35,643 nt of DNA from Albimonas sp051747505 (GCA_051747505.1 JBNJGE010000009.1:1-35643), one strand, 5' to 3'. Shown: positions 23,911-33,122, counted from the first letter of the stretch. Translations and numbers: made by a program. The notes: generated by a model from the letters alone, not told the origin.

Positions 23911-24657
23911 TCAGCCCTCGCCGGCATCCTCGGCTCCCTCCCTGCGCGTCTCGGCGCCCCCGGCCACCGCAAACGCCAGATCGGCCCAGAGCGGCAGATG
24001 ATCCGAGGCGCGCCGCGCCGCGCCCGTGTCGTGCACGCCCGAGGCGCGGAAGACCAGCCCTTCGCTGACTGCGATACGGTCCAGCGCCGCCACCGGCATG
24101 CGCGTGTGGAAGGTCGGCGCGGGGGGCGAGAGCGTGTGCCGCTCCCCGAACATCTCAAGGCAGCCGGCGAAGTCCCGCCACTCGTTGGTATCCCCCATCA
24201 GGACGGCAGGCCGCCGCGGATGCGCCTCCGCCTCGGCCAGCAGGCGGGCGGCCTGGCGCCGCCGCGGCCCGCCGGTCAGGCCCAGATGCATGCCCAGCGC
24301 CCGCAGCCTGCGCCCGTGCAGCGTCACATCCGCCACCACCGCGCCCCGGGGCTCCAGCCCGGGCAGGTCCAGGCCCCGCGCCCGCTCGGCCCGCGCCGCC
24401 GGCCCCAGCAGGATGGCGTTGCCGTGCCAGCCCAGGCTGCGCGGCCTGAGGCCGGGATGGACGGGCCGCCAGCCCGCCTCCTCGAGCGCGCGGACGGGCA
24501 GCGTGCTCTCCCGTTCGCCGAAGCGGCGATCCACCTCCTGCAAGGCGACGATGTCCGCCCCGATCTCCTCCAGCACCGTCAGGATGCGGTCTGGGCGGCG
24601 CCGGCGATCGAGCCCGACGCTCTTGCGGATATTGTAGGTGGCGACGCGAAACTGCAT
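23911..24657 (-). CDS. Endonuclease/exonuclease/phosphatase (EEP) family protein
   Basis: 248 residues. EEP metal-site motifs in order: N9 (VATYNIRKS), E41 (VALQEVDRR), GDTNEW in the middle and SDHLPLWADL near the end. Family members are Mg-dependent phosphodiesterases acting on nucleic acids, phospholipids or inositol phosphates. Pairing with the adjacent cardiolipin synthase gene suggests a lipid-related role; this is an inference. Start: ATG at 24657, giving the canonical MQFRVATYNIR; longer in-frame starts add an unrelated, low-complexity tract. Confidence 0.9.
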   Translation of the reverse strand: MQFRVATYNIRKSVGLDRRRRPDRILTVLEEIGADIVALQEVDRRFGERESTLPVRALEEAGWRPVHPGLRPRSLGWHGNAILLGPAARAERARGLDLPGLEPRGAVVADVTLHGRRLRALGMHLGLTGGPRRRQAARLLAEAEAHPRRPAVLMGDTNEWRDFAGCLEMFGERHTLSPPAPTFHTRMPVAALDRIAVSEGLVFRASGVHDTGAARRASDHLPLWADLAFAVAGGAETRREGAEDAGEG

Positions 24658-24744
24658 GGACGGGGTCCGGAGGGGAACCTTGCGACGGGATCTGCGCTTG
24701 CCGCCACAGGATGACGGGGCGGGCGGCGAAGGGCGAGAGGCGGA

Positions 24745-25026
24745 ATGGCGGAAAACGACCGTAGAGACGAAAAACCGCCCGAACTGAAGCTGTTCGGCCG
24801 GCGTCTCGGACTGCCGCGCAACCGCATCGCGCGGATGGGGCTCGGCCTCGCGCTGGTGATCGGCGGCCTGTTCGGCTTTCTCCCCGTCCTGGCCTTCTGG
24901 TGGATCCCGCTGGGCCTCGGCGTCCTCGCCTGGGACATCCCCGCTCTCGACCGCGCCCGGCGCCGGCTGGCGGCGCGCTGGCGGCTGTGGCGAAAGCGCC
25001 GGCGCCAGCGGCGCCGCGACCGCTAG
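24745..25026 (+). CDS. Small inner-membrane protein (PGPGW-like)
   Basis: 93 residues: a charged N-terminus, a hydrophobic region at about 33-62 with the pattern GLFGFLPVLAFWWIPLGLGVLAWD, then a very basic tail rich in Arg. This resembles PGPGW-type transmembrane proteins of unknown function. ATG at 24745 follows GCGAGAGG. Divergent from the EEP gene (87-bp gap). Its TAG stop overlaps the stop codon of the convergent NAD-binding protein in a shared CTAG. Confidence 0.8.
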   Translation: MAENDRRDEKPPELKLFGRRLGLPRNRIARMGLGLALVIGGLFGFLPVLAFWWIPLGLGVLAWDIPALDRARRRLAARWRLWRKRRRQRRRDR

Positions 25027-25928
25027 GCCAGGACCTCGCGCAGCGTCGCCTCCACGCCGCGCGGGCGCAGGTCCAGATCCTCCAGCCCCGGATTGGCCGC
25101 CGAGGCCACGTTGTCCCGCCGCATCAGCGCCACCTGGTCGGAGGTCAGCGGCGCGCCCGGCAGCCGCTCCGCAAACGCCGCCGCGGCCCGCCACAGCACG
25201 AAGGGGACCGGGACCGGCCGCGCCCGCCGGCCGGAAAGGCGCGCCGCCGTCGCTACCAGCTCGCGATAGCTCAGCACGTCCGCCCCGGCGATGTCGTGCA
25301 GCGGCGCGGCCTCCGCGGCCAGCGCCAGCCGCGCCAGGCCCCGCCCGGCATCCTCCACATGCACCGGCTGCAGTCGTGTCTCGCCGCGGCCGAACAGGGG
25401 CTGGACCGGCAGGCGCAGCAGCCTCAGCACCGCGCTCAGAAGCGCGTCCCCCGGCCCCATCATCGCCGCGGGACGGGCGAGGCGCGCCTGCGGATGGGCC
25501 TTGCGCACCGCCCGCTCCCCCAGCCCGCGCGCCCGGATGTAGCGCTGGCGCGACTCCGGGTCCGCGCCCAGCCCCGAGACATGCACCAGCCGCGCGCCCT
25601 GCCGGCGCGCCTCCATCGCCGCCTGGCGCGCCCCCTCCACATGCACGTCGCGAAAGCTGGTGGACCATGTCTGCGCGTAGAGGCTCACGACATTGACGAC
25701 CGCCTCCGCCCCCTCGAAGGCCTCGGGCAGGGTCCGTGGATCGGTCACGTCGGCGCGCGCGCTCTGCGCCCGCGGATCGAGCATCGCCTCCGCCGGCGGG
25801 CGGCGGGCCAGCACCCGCGGCCGCGCCCCCGCCTCCAGCAGGGCGGCGACCACGCGCCGGCCCACGAAGCCCGTGCCGCCGAGAACGGCGACCACCGGCC
25901 CCGAGGGGGCGTCTCGCGCCACCGCCAC
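25023..25928 (-). CDS. NAD(P)-binding epimerase/dehydratase-like protein (extended SDR)
   Basis: 301 residues. It opens with a Rossmann motif GGTGFVGRR (17-25), continues with RADVTDPRTLPEAFEGAEAVVN and has PVHVEDAGRGLARLAL, typical of the atypical SDR group that includes the complex I NDUFA9-like subunit. That group includes ubiquinone-biosynthesis and complex-I-assembly proteins, but no enzyme activity can be assigned. The start is GTG at 25928 (GTG-GCG-GTG), three bases after the stop of the erythromycin-esterase-like gene, so the two are coupled. Confidence 0.88.
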   Translation of the reverse strand: MAVARDAPSGPVVAVLGGTGFVGRRVVAALLEAGARPRVLARRPPAEAMLDPRAQSARADVTDPRTLPEAFEGAEAVVNVVSLYAQTWSTSFRDVHVEGARQAAMEARRQGARLVHVSGLGADPESRQRYIRARGLGERAVRKAHPQARLARPAAMMGPGDALLSAVLRLLRLPVQPLFGRGETRLQPVHVEDAGRGLARLALAAEAAPLHDIAGADVLSYRELVATAARLSGRRARPVPVPFVLWRAAAAFAERLPGAPLTSDQVALMRRDNVASAANPGLEDLDLRPRGVEATLREVLA

Positions 25929-25931
25929 GGC

Positions 25932-27260
25932 TCACACCCCGAACGGGAACAGGTCCGGCGCGCCCGCCCCCGGCGCCGCCTGACCGGCGCGCACGGGGGT
26001 GGTCTCGGCGAACCAGACCCAGGCGTCGAACTGCGCGGCCAGCTCGGCCTCGTAGTAGTGCGACAGCCGCTCCGTCTCCGGGCGGTAGATCACCCCGATC
26101 GCCCGCTGCAACCGCGGCGTCGAGAGCGCCTCTCGCTGACCCGCATCCGCCCGGCTCATGTCGACCAGGTAGCGCTCCGGGCCCGCCCGGCGCGCATGAT
26201 CCTCCAGCGAATCCGGCAGCCCCCGCCGCACCCGCTTCACGCGCATCGGCCCGCCCCAGTGATCCGCCGCCGCGACCTCTCCCTCATTCGTGGAAAACCC
26301 GATCAGCGCCGAGGCCTCCCCCCAGCGCTCGCGCACGAGCTGGCCGATGTTCAGCTCCCCCCGCCGCCGGCCCATGTCGGTGGCCGAGGCGTCTCCGACA
26401 TGGGAGTTGTGGGCCCACACCACCGCCCTGGCCTGCGGCCCGGCGTTCTCCAGCAGCCGCTCCAGCGTGTCGAACATGTGGCGGTCGCGAAGGTTCCAGG
26501 AGCTGACCGAGGCGTAATACATCGAGCGATAGTACTTCTCCGCCTCCTGCACGACCCGCGCGTTCTGCTGCGCGTCGAACAGCGGCTCGCCATCCGCCAC
26601 GCGACGGCTCTGCAACTCGCTCAGCACCTGCGCCACCCGGTCCTCGCAGTCGGCGTAGCGGTCCGAGACCCGGCTGCGCACATAGCCCCCGGGGTCGTCG
26701 CAATGGGGCTTGAGGCAGCCGTAGAGCCCGCGCGCGACCTCCGCGGCCTTCGGGTCCGTCCGCTCCAGATAGTCCAGCACCGCGTCGATGGAGGCGCACA
26801 GGCTGTAGACGTCGAGCCCGAAGAAGCCGACCTGGTCCCCGGGGCTGCGCCCCCGATTGATCTCGCGCAGGGCGCGCAGCAGGTCCCACACCTCCTCGTT
26901 GCGCCACATCCAGCGGGGGAAGCGGGCGAAGGGCTCCTCGGTCAGCTGGTGCGACGTCCCCTCGCGGATCGAGGCGTCATAGGCCGCCGCGTCCGGCCAG
27001 TCCGCCTCCACCGCCACGATCGTGAAGCCGTGCTCGCGCGCCAGCCGCTCGGTGATGGCCGCCCGCGCACGGTAGAACTCGCGGCTGCCATGGGTGCTTT
27101 CGCCCAGGCAGATCACCCGCCGCCCAGCGAAACGGTCGATCATGCGGGCGAGCTCGGCGTCCTCTTCGAAGGGCTCGGCCAGTTCGGCGAGCGCCTGGGA
27201 CAGCGCCGGCGGCCGGGCCTCGGCGCCCGGCGCGGCGACGGGATCGCGGGGCTCGGGCAT
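25932..27260 (-). CDS. Erythromycin esterase family protein
   Basis: 442 residues. Family blocks: LGESTHGSREFYRARAAI (52-69; E54 and H57 correspond to active-site residues), VEADWPDAAAYD, and WAHNSHVGDAS. The name-giving members hydrolyse the macrolide ring, but most environmental relatives have unknown substrates, so macrolide resistance should not be assumed. The ATG at 27260, with AGGGAG eight bases upstream, was chosen; an in-frame GTG at 27296 would add 12 residues. It is divergent from a CocE-type hydrolase gene across a palindrome-rich 163-bp gap, and coupled to the epimerase-like gene downstream. Confidence 0.9.
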   Translation of the reverse strand: MPEPRDPVAAPGAEARPPALSQALAELAEPFEEDAELARMIDRFAGRRVICLGESTHGSREFYRARAAITERLAREHGFTIVAVEADWPDAAAYDASIREGTSHQLTEEPFARFPRWMWRNEEVWDLLRALREINRGRSPGDQVGFFGLDVYSLCASIDAVLDYLERTDPKAAEVARGLYGCLKPHCDDPGGYVRSRVSDRYADCEDRVAQVLSELQSRRVADGEPLFDAQQNARVVQEAEKYYRSMYYASVSSWNLRDRHMFDTLERLLENAGPQARAVVWAHNSHVGDASATDMGRRRGELNIGQLVRERWGEASALIGFSTNEGEVAAADHWGGPMRVKRVRRGLPDSLEDHARRAGPERYLVDMSRADAGQREALSTPRLQRAIGVIYRPETERLSHYYEAELAAQFDAWVWFAETTPVRAGQAAPGAGAPDLFPFGV

Positions 27261-27292
27261 GGACAGGCTCCCTGGGCGCTGCGGTCGCGCAA

Positions 27293-27340
27293 CCAACGCG
27301 CGCGCGCGTTGGCCGGTTCCGCACCTCCGGCGGCGGAACC
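27293..27340. promoter_or_regulatory. Perfect palindrome and adjacent hairpin between divergent hydrolase genes
   Basis: Bases 27293-27312 form a perfect 20-bp palindrome with CCAACGCG outer arms and an alternating CG core. GGTTCCGC (27315-27322) then pairs perfectly with GCGGAACC (27333-27340). Both lie in the divergent gap between the esterase-like and CocE-type genes. This is a plausible operator or a Z-DNA-prone regulatory element; the binder is unknown. Confidence 0.5.
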
Positions 27341-27423
27341 GCGCCGACCCGCGCGCGTTGTCAGCCTGCGTTCAGCCCGCCTGCGCGCCCGCCCCGAGAC
27401 CGCCCTCCGAGGACGCCCGCGCC

Positions 27424-29442
27424 ATGAAGACCGTCTCCGAATTCCCCCACCGCATCATCGAGGAGGAGAACGTCTGGATCCCCGTCGGCGACGGCCTGCA
27501 CCTGGCCGCCCGCATCTGGCGGCCGGAGGGCGAGGGCGCGTATCCGGCGATCCTGGAATACATCCCCTACCGCAAGCGCTTCGGCACCGCCCGGCGCGAC
27601 GAGGCCACGCACAAGTACCTGGCCGGGCACGGCTACGTCTGCGTGCGCCTCGACATCCGCGGCTCGGGCGAATCCGAGGGCGTGCTGACCGACGAGTACC
27701 TGCCCTCCGAGCTCGACGACGGCGTGCGCGCCATCCACTGGCTCGCCGAACAGCCCTGGTGCGACGGCAATGTCGGCATGATGGGCATCTCCTGGGGCGG
27801 CTTCAACGGCCTGCAGATCGCCGCCCTGCAGCCCGCTCCGCTCAAGGCGATCGTCACCGTCGCCTCCACCGACGACCGCTATGCCGACGACATCCACCAC
27901 ATGGGCGGCGCGCTGCTGGGCGACAATCTCTCCTGGGCGGCGGTCATGTTCTCCTACAACACCATGCCGCCCGACCCGGCGCTCGTGGGGGAGCGCTGGC
28001 GCGAGATGTGGATGCAGCGGCTCGAGGGCTCCGGCCTCTGGCTCAAGACCTGGCTGGAGCACCAGCGTCGCGACGACTACTGGGCCCACGGCTCCGTCTC
28101 GGAGAACTACGACGCCATCCGCATTCCCGTCTTCGCCGTCTCCGGCTGGACCGACGGCTACACCAACAGCGTCTTCCGCCTGATGGAGCATCTGAACGTC
28201 CCCCGGAAGGGCCTCGTCGGGCCCTGGGGTCACATCTACCCCCATTTCGGCCGCCCCGGTCCGGGCATCGACTTCCTGGGAGAGCTCCTGCGCTGGTGGG
28301 ACCGCTGGCTCAAGGGCCGGGACACGGGCGTGGAGAACGACCCCCTGATCACCGCCTACATGCAGGAGACCGCGCCGCCCGAGACGGAGCATGCCTACCG
28401 CCACGGCCACTGGGTGGCCGAGGACGCCTGGCCCTCCCCCCGCATCGAGACTCGCGACTACGTGATCTGCACCGGCCGCCACCTGCGCCCCGCCCCGCAG
28501 CCGGAGGAGCCCGTGCACGGCCTCGACGTGGAGTCCCCGGTCACCCACGGCCTCGCCGCCGGCAAGTGGTGCTCCTACGCCAACGCCCCCGACCTCGCCG
28601 GCGACCAGCGAATGGACGACGGCGGCGCCCTCGTCTTCCAGACCGACCCGCTGGAAGAGGATCTGGACATCTTCGGCGCGCCCGAGATCGAGCTGGAGCT
28701 CGCGTCGAACAAGCCCGTCGCCATGGTGGCCGCGCGGCTGTCGGAGATGCGCCCCAATCACGAGGTCGCGCGCCTGAGCTACGGCCTGCTCAACCTCACC
28801 CACCGCAACAGCCGCGAGCACCCGGAAAAGCTCCGGCCGGGCGAGCGGCACAGGGTCCGCGTCACCCTCAACCACATGGCCCAGCGGGTCCCGAAGGGCC
28901 ACCGTCTGCGCCTGGCCATCGCCACCGTCTACTGGCCCCTCGCCTGGACCCCGCCGGAATCGGTCCGACTCACGATCTGGACGGGCGAGAGCCGCCTGCA
29001 TCTGCCCGTCCGTCCCCCGCAGACGCCCGAGCACGACCCGCAGTTCGGCGAGCCCGTCCAGTCCCCGCCCCCCGCCACGACGACCCTTGCGCCCTCCGAG
29101 CACACCTGGATCGTCCGCCACGACCTCGGCGGCAAATGGTCCGAACTGGAGGTGACGGACGACCGCGGCCGCTTCCGCCTCGACGACATCGACCTCACCG
29201 TCGGAATGTCGGCGAAGGAGCGCTACGGCGCCCGCCCCGGGGACTTCACCTCCGTGGTCGGCGAGACGGAATGGATCCGCACCCTCTCCCGCGGGAGCTG
29301 GCGCATCCGCACCCGCACCCGCATCCGCCTGACCTCCGACGCCGGCCATTTCCACATCGCCGCCGAGCTCGACGCCTACGAGGGCGAAAACCGCGTCAAG
29401 TCGCTGACCTGGACCGAATCCGTCCCCCGCGACCACCTCTGA
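27424..29442 (+). CDS. CocE/NonD-family alpha/beta hydrolase (peptidase S15 type)
   Basis: 672 residues. Catalytic triad of the CocE family: S123 in GISWGGFN, D244 in SGWTDGYT and H270 in GPWGHIYPH. The C-terminal half is the usual X-Pro dipeptidyl-peptidase-like domain. Members cleave ester or amide bonds, such as cocaine esterase, glutaryl acylase and X-prolyl peptidases. In this setting it could hydrolyse esters produced by the monooxygenase; this is an inference. ATG at 27424 has a weak GAGGA site. Divergent from the esterase-like gene and convergent with the Mo-hydroxylase large subunit (15-bp gap). Confidence 0.9.
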   Translation: MKTVSEFPHRIIEEENVWIPVGDGLHLAARIWRPEGEGAYPAILEYIPYRKRFGTARRDEATHKYLAGHGYVCVRLDIRGSGESEGVLTDEYLPSELDDGVRAIHWLAEQPWCDGNVGMMGISWGGFNGLQIAALQPAPLKAIVTVASTDDRYADDIHHMGGALLGDNLSWAAVMFSYNTMPPDPALVGERWREMWMQRLEGSGLWLKTWLEHQRRDDYWAHGSVSENYDAIRIPVFAVSGWTDGYTNSVFRLMEHLNVPRKGLVGPWGHIYPHFGRPGPGIDFLGELLRWWDRWLKGRDTGVENDPLITAYMQETAPPETEHAYRHGHWVAEDAWPSPRIETRDYVICTGRHLRPAPQPEEPVHGLDVESPVTHGLAAGKWCSYANAPDLAGDQRMDDGGALVFQTDPLEEDLDIFGAPEIELELASNKPVAMVAARLSEMRPNHEVARLSYGLLNLTHRNSREHPEKLRPGERHRVRVTLNHMAQRVPKGHRLRLAIATVYWPLAWTPPESVRLTIWTGESRLHLPVRPPQTPEHDPQFGEPVQSPPPATTTLAPSEHTWIVRHDLGGKWSELEVTDDRGRFRLDDIDLTVGMSAKERYGARPGDFTSVVGETEWIRTLSRGSWRIRTRTRIRLTSDAGHFHIAAELDAYEGENRVKSLTWTESVPRDHL

Positions 29443-29457
29443 CAGGGCCGCGGGGCC

Positions 29458-31716
29458 TCAGACGAAGCGCACCGCCCGCCCGAAGGGCGCCTCGCGCAGC
29501 CGCTCGCCCGTCAGCGCGAAGATCGCGTTGCCCAGCGCCGGGATCACGGGCGGCACGCCCGGCTCCCCCGCCCCCGCCATGCGCGGCGCGTCCTCCAGCA
29601 GCGCCACCTCGATGAGCGGCGTGCGGTCCATGCGCAGCGCGTCGTAGCCGTCGAAATTGCGCTGGACCGCCTCGCCGCTCTCGAAGGTGATCGCCTGGCT
29701 CATCGCCGAGGACAGCCCGAAGACGATCCCCGAGATCATCTGCGCCTCTACGTTGCGCGGGTCCAGCACGCGCCCCAGATCGGCCGCGCACCACACCCGC
29801 TCCACCCGCACGTCGTCCTCTCGGCGGGAGACCTCGACCACCTGCGCCACCCAGGCCCCGAAGGAGAGGACGAAGGCCAGCCCCTTCGCCCGGTCCTCGC
29901 CGGCCTCGCCCCAGCGAGACATCTCCGCGACCCGCTCCAGCGCCCCGCGCGCGGGCGCGAACTCCGGCGAGTCCATCAGGGAAAGGCGCATCTTCAACGG
30001 GTCGAGCCCCGCATGATGCGCCGCCTCGTCCATCAGGCTCTCGTGGAAGAAACCGTTGAAGGAATTGCCGACCGAGCGCCAGAACCCCACCGGCACCCCC
30101 AGATCGGCCGGAACGCCCTCGAACCGCGCGTTCGCGTAGCCGTAGGGCTGGTTGAAGGCCCCTTCCAGGATCGGCTTGTCCGGCCCGACCACCGGGACGT
30201 CGGGAAACGTCCGCGCCGCGATCGCCTCCATGACCGGAGGCGAGGCGACGCGCATCTCCAGCGCCGAGGGCGGCCGCCCTTCCGGCGCGCGGACCCGGAA
30301 GCGGCCCAGCGCGGCGGGTCGGTACATGTCATGCGTCATGTCCTCCTCCCGCGTCCAGGTCACCTTCACCGGTCGCCCGCCCGTCTCCCTGGCAAGCAGA
30401 GTGGCGTAGAGCGGCGCGTCCGCCTCCGCCCGCCGCCCGAAGCCGCCGCCGAGGAAGGTCGTGATCACCTCCGTGTCCTCGGGCGCCACGCCGGCGGCCT
30501 CGGCGCAGACGCTGCGCACGATGGTCGGGGCCTGCGTCCCGGTCCAGACGCGCAGCTTCCCGTCCTTCAGCTGCGCCGTGGCGTTCATCGGCTCCATGCA
30601 GGCATGCGCGAGGAAGGGGACGCGATACTCCGCCTCCAGAACCTCCCCTTCCGGGGCCGCGTCGAGCTCGGCGCGCGCATCCCCGCGCCGGCCCATCTCG
30701 AAGCCTTCGCCGCTCTCCAGCGCCTGCGACAGGGCGGCGAACTGCGCCGCGTCGTCGGGCGGATAATCCGCCGCCTGCCACTCCACCTTCACGGCCTCCG
30801 CGCCGCGGAAGGCCGCCCAGGTGTTCTCCGCGATCACGCCGAATCCCGCGCCGAAGCGCGTCCGGATCGGGACGACCCTTCGCACCCCCGGCACGGCCTC
30901 GGCCCCGTTCACGTCCAGGCTCACCGCCTCCCGGCCGAAGCGCGGGCTCATGCGCACCGTCGCGTGGAGCATCTCCGGAAGCTCGACATCGATCCCGAAG
31001 ATCGGCGCGCCCTCCACCTTGGCCGCCATGTCCACCCGCGGCAGCGACTGGCCCAGCAGCCGCCACTCCGACTCCGGCTTCAGCGCCAGATCCGAGGGCG
31101 CCTCCAGCGCCCCTGCGGCCTCGGCCAGCTCCCCGTAGGCGATCCGCTCGCCCGAGGGCGCGACCACCTCGCCCCGCTCGGCGCGCAGCTCGCCCTCCGG
31201 CGCCCCCAGCCGGTCGGCGCCCGCCCGGATCAGCTGGACCCGCGCCGCCGCGCCGGCCACGCGCATCTTCTCGAAAGCGTCGATGGTGGAGGTCGAGCCT
31301 CCCGTGACCTGAAAGCCCAGCAGCCTGCCGCCCAGTTCGAAGGCGTCGCGCACCGTCTCGGCCAGGAAGGAATGGTCATAGGGCGGGAACGGCGCCCCCT
31401 CGGCCATCATCGCTCCGTTGTAATAGGCGGAGGAGGCCGGCCCGTGCTCCACCGTGATCTGGTCGAGCCCCACCTCCAGCTCCTCGGCCACCAGCGCGGC
31501 GAGCGTGGTGCGCACGCCCTGCCCCATCTCCGCGCGCGGCACGATCACCGTGATCGTCCCGTCCGCGCCGATCTTCACATACGGGTTGAACACCGCCTCG
31601 CCCGGCCCGCCCTCCAGCGGGTTGTCCCAGGGGCGAGATACATACCAGGCCCCGACCGCCAGCCCCCCGACCGCCGCGACGCCCAGGCCCAGGAAGACGC
31701 GCCGCGTCAGCCCCAT
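29458..31716 (-). CDS. Molybdenum hydroxylase large subunit (isoquinoline 1-oxidoreductase beta type)
   Basis: 752 residues, similar to IorB-type subunits. A twin-arginine-like N-terminus (MGLTRRVFLGLG plus a hydrophobic stretch) suggests Tat-dependent export. The body has the Mo-cofactor-binding pattern VPRAEMGQGVRTTLAALVAEEL, GGGFGRRAEAD and the C-terminal GEPGVPPVIPALGNAIF loop that includes a candidate catalytic Glu. It hydroxylates an aromatic N-heterocycle or oxidises an aldehyde using water, passing electrons through the iron-sulphur subunit encoded 3 bases upstream. No cofactor-insertion or c-type cytochrome gene is adjacent. The true substrate is uncertain; aldehyde or heterocycle oxidation is inferred from family. 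Confidence 0.9.
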   Translation of the reverse strand: MGLTRRVFLGLGVAAVGGLAVGAWYVSRPWDNPLEGGPGEAVFNPYVKIGADGTITVIVPRAEMGQGVRTTLAALVAEELEVGLDQITVEHGPASSAYYNGAMMAEGAPFPPYDHSFLAETVRDAFELGGRLLGFQVTGGSTSTIDAFEKMRVAGAAARVQLIRAGADRLGAPEGELRAERGEVVAPSGERIAYGELAEAAGALEAPSDLALKPESEWRLLGQSLPRVDMAAKVEGAPIFGIDVELPEMLHATVRMSPRFGREAVSLDVNGAEAVPGVRRVVPIRTRFGAGFGVIAENTWAAFRGAEAVKVEWQAADYPPDDAAQFAALSQALESGEGFEMGRRGDARAELDAAPEGEVLEAEYRVPFLAHACMEPMNATAQLKDGKLRVWTGTQAPTIVRSVCAEAAGVAPEDTEVITTFLGGGFGRRAEADAPLYATLLARETGGRPVKVTWTREEDMTHDMYRPAALGRFRVRAPEGRPPSALEMRVASPPVMEAIAARTFPDVPVVGPDKPILEGAFNQPYGYANARFEGVPADLGVPVGFWRSVGNSFNGFFHESLMDEAAHHAGLDPLKMRLSLMDSPEFAPARGALERVAEMSRWGEAGEDRAKGLAFVLSFGAWVAQVVEVSRREDDVRVERVWCAADLGRVLDPRNVEAQMISGIVFGLSSAMSQAITFESGEAVQRNFDGYDALRMDRTPLIEVALLEDAPRMAGAGEPGVPPVIPALGNAIFALTGERLREAPFGRAVRFV

Positions 31717-31719
31717 CGC

Positions 31720-32184
31720 TCAGCCCTCCCGCAGCTTCGCGGCGGCGAGCCGGATCGCCTCGCGCATGCGCGGGTAGGTCCCGCAGCGGCACAGATTGGT
31801 CATCGCCGCGTCAATGTCGGCGTCGCTCGGCTCGGGCGTGTCGCGCAGAAGCGCCGCGGCGGCCATGATCTGTCCCGGCTGGCAGTAGCCGCACTGGGCC
31901 GCCTGCGCCTCGATCCAGGCCTCCTGCACCGGATGACGCCCCTCGTGACCTTCGGCGGCGGCGAGGCCCTCGATCGTCGTCACCTCGCCCTGCACCGCCT
32001 CCAGCGGCAGCACGCAGGCGCGCGCGGGCGTCCCGTCGACCCAGACCGTGCAGGCGCCGCAGGCCCCGATCCCGCAGCCGAACTTAGGGCCCTTGATCCC
32101 CAGAAGGTCCCGCAGCGCCCAGAGCAGCGGCATCCGCGGATCGGCCTCCAGGGACCGGACCTCTCCGTTGACGATGATCTCCAA
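31720..32184 (-). CDS. [2Fe-2S] subunit of a molybdenum hydroxylase (isoquinoline 1-oxidoreductase alpha type)
   Basis: 154 residues, standard for the small subunit. The plant-type ferredoxin cluster is bound by C37, C42, C45 and C57 (FGCGIGACGACTVW). The second cluster uses C98, C101, C132 and C134 (QCGYCQPGQ and LCRCGTY). It relays electrons from the Mo-cofactor subunit. The start codon is TTG at 32184, with a GAAGAGG site upstream, not ATG. The stop is 3 bases before the large-subunit ATG, so the pair is tightly coupled. There is no FAD subunit, consistent with the two-subunit IorAB class. Confidence 0.93.
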   Translation of the reverse strand: MEIIVNGEVRSLEADPRMPLLWALRDLLGIKGPKFGCGIGACGACTVWVDGTPARACVLPLEAVQGEVTTIEGLAAAEGHEGRHPVQEAWIEAQAAQCGYCQPGQIMAAAALLRDTPEPSDADIDAAMTNLCRCGTYPRMREAIRLAAAKLREG

Positions 32185-32330
32185 ACCTGGCCTCTTCCCC
32201 TCGCCTCTCGGATTGAGCTAGCGGCGCGCGGCCTCGCGTCAACGCCGCGCGCCCCGCGCGAGGCTGGCCTCCGCGCCGCGAAGGCGCCAAGAGGGGGCGG
32301 TCCGGATCGAAACGGGAGGCGCCGCCCGCC
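32185..32330. promoter_or_regulatory. Divergent intergenic region: Mo-hydroxylase / ZIP transporter
   Basis: 146 bp, GC-rich, containing both promoters. A GAAGAGG ribosome site for the minus gene is visible. No palindrome or metal-regulator (Zur-like) box was recognised. Confidence 0.35.
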
Positions 32331-33116
32331 ATGCTCTCGGAGGTCTCGCCCGTCCTTCTCGGCGCGGTCGGCAGCCTGCTGGCCGGCCTGGCCACGGGCG
32401 TCGGAGCCCTGCCCGTCTATGCCGGTCGCGTCCCGTCGGAGCGCGCGCGCGACGCCATGCTGGGCTTCGCCGCCGGCGTGATGCTCTCGGCCTCCTTCTT
32501 CTCCCTCATAATCCCCGCTCTCGAGGCTGCGGAGCGCCAATACGGCGCCGGCATGATCCCCGCGCTGATCGCCGTCGCCGGCATCCTGATCGGCATGATC
32601 TTCATCGCCTGGATGGACCACGCCGCCCCCCACCAGCACTTCGTCAGCGGCCGCGAAGGCCCCTTCTCGGCCGAGCTTCGCCGCATCTGGCTGTTCGTGA
32701 TCGCCATCACCATCCACAACTTCCCCGAGGGGCTGGCCGTCGGCGTCGGCTTCGGCTCCGGAGACATCTCCAACGGGGTGTCGCTGGCCGTCGGCATCGG
32801 CCTTCAGAACGCGCCCGAGGGCCTCGCGGTCGCCGTCGCCCTGATGGGCGAGGGCTACGCCCGCAATCGCGCCGTCGCCATCGCCACCGCCACCGGCCTG
32901 GTGGAGCCCGTGGGCGGCGCGCTCGGCGCCGCGGTCGTCTCGATCTCCGAGCCGCTGCTCCCCTGGGGCCTCGTCTTCGCCGCCGGCGCCATGCTCTACG
33001 TGATCAGCCACGAGATCATCCCGGAGACGCACCGCCGCGGCTTCCAGAACGAGGCCACGGCGGGCCTCGCCATCGGCCTGACCACGATGCTGTTCCTCGA
33101 CGTCTGGCTGGGCTGA
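32331..33116 (+). CDS. ZIP-family metal transporter
   Basis: 261 residues with about eight hydrophobic segments. The metal-path motifs of ZIP proteins are intact: H129-N-F-P-E133-G (TIHNFPEGLAVG) and N160-A-P-E163-G. A short His-containing loop (DHAAPHQH) lies at 96-103. The GufA-like subgroup imports, and in some cases exchanges, Zn(II), Fe(II) or other divalent metals across the inner membrane. ATG at 32331 is preceded only by a weak site. It is divergent from the Mo-hydroxylase pair; no functional link is obvious. Confidence 0.92.
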   Translation: MLSEVSPVLLGAVGSLLAGLATGVGALPVYAGRVPSERARDAMLGFAAGVMLSASFFSLIIPALEAAERQYGAGMIPALIAVAGILIGMIFIAWMDHAAPHQHFVSGREGPFSAELRRIWLFVIAITIHNFPEGLAVGVGFGSGDISNGVSLAVGIGLQNAPEGLAVAVALMGEGYARNRAVAIATATGLVEPVGGALGAAVVSISEPLLPWGLVFAAGAMLYVISHEIIPETHRRGFQNEATAGLAIGLTTMLFLDVWLG

Positions 33117-33122
33117 GGCGGC

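Noticed and set aside
25932..27260. A macrolide-resistance gene
   Set aside because: Family membership alone does not show macrolide hydrolysis; most environmental relatives have other or unknown substrates.
24900..29615. A plus-strand open frame of about 1,570 codons across several genes
   Set aside because: It is antisense or out of frame to four recognisable genes and has no domain; long stop-free frames are expected at this GC content.
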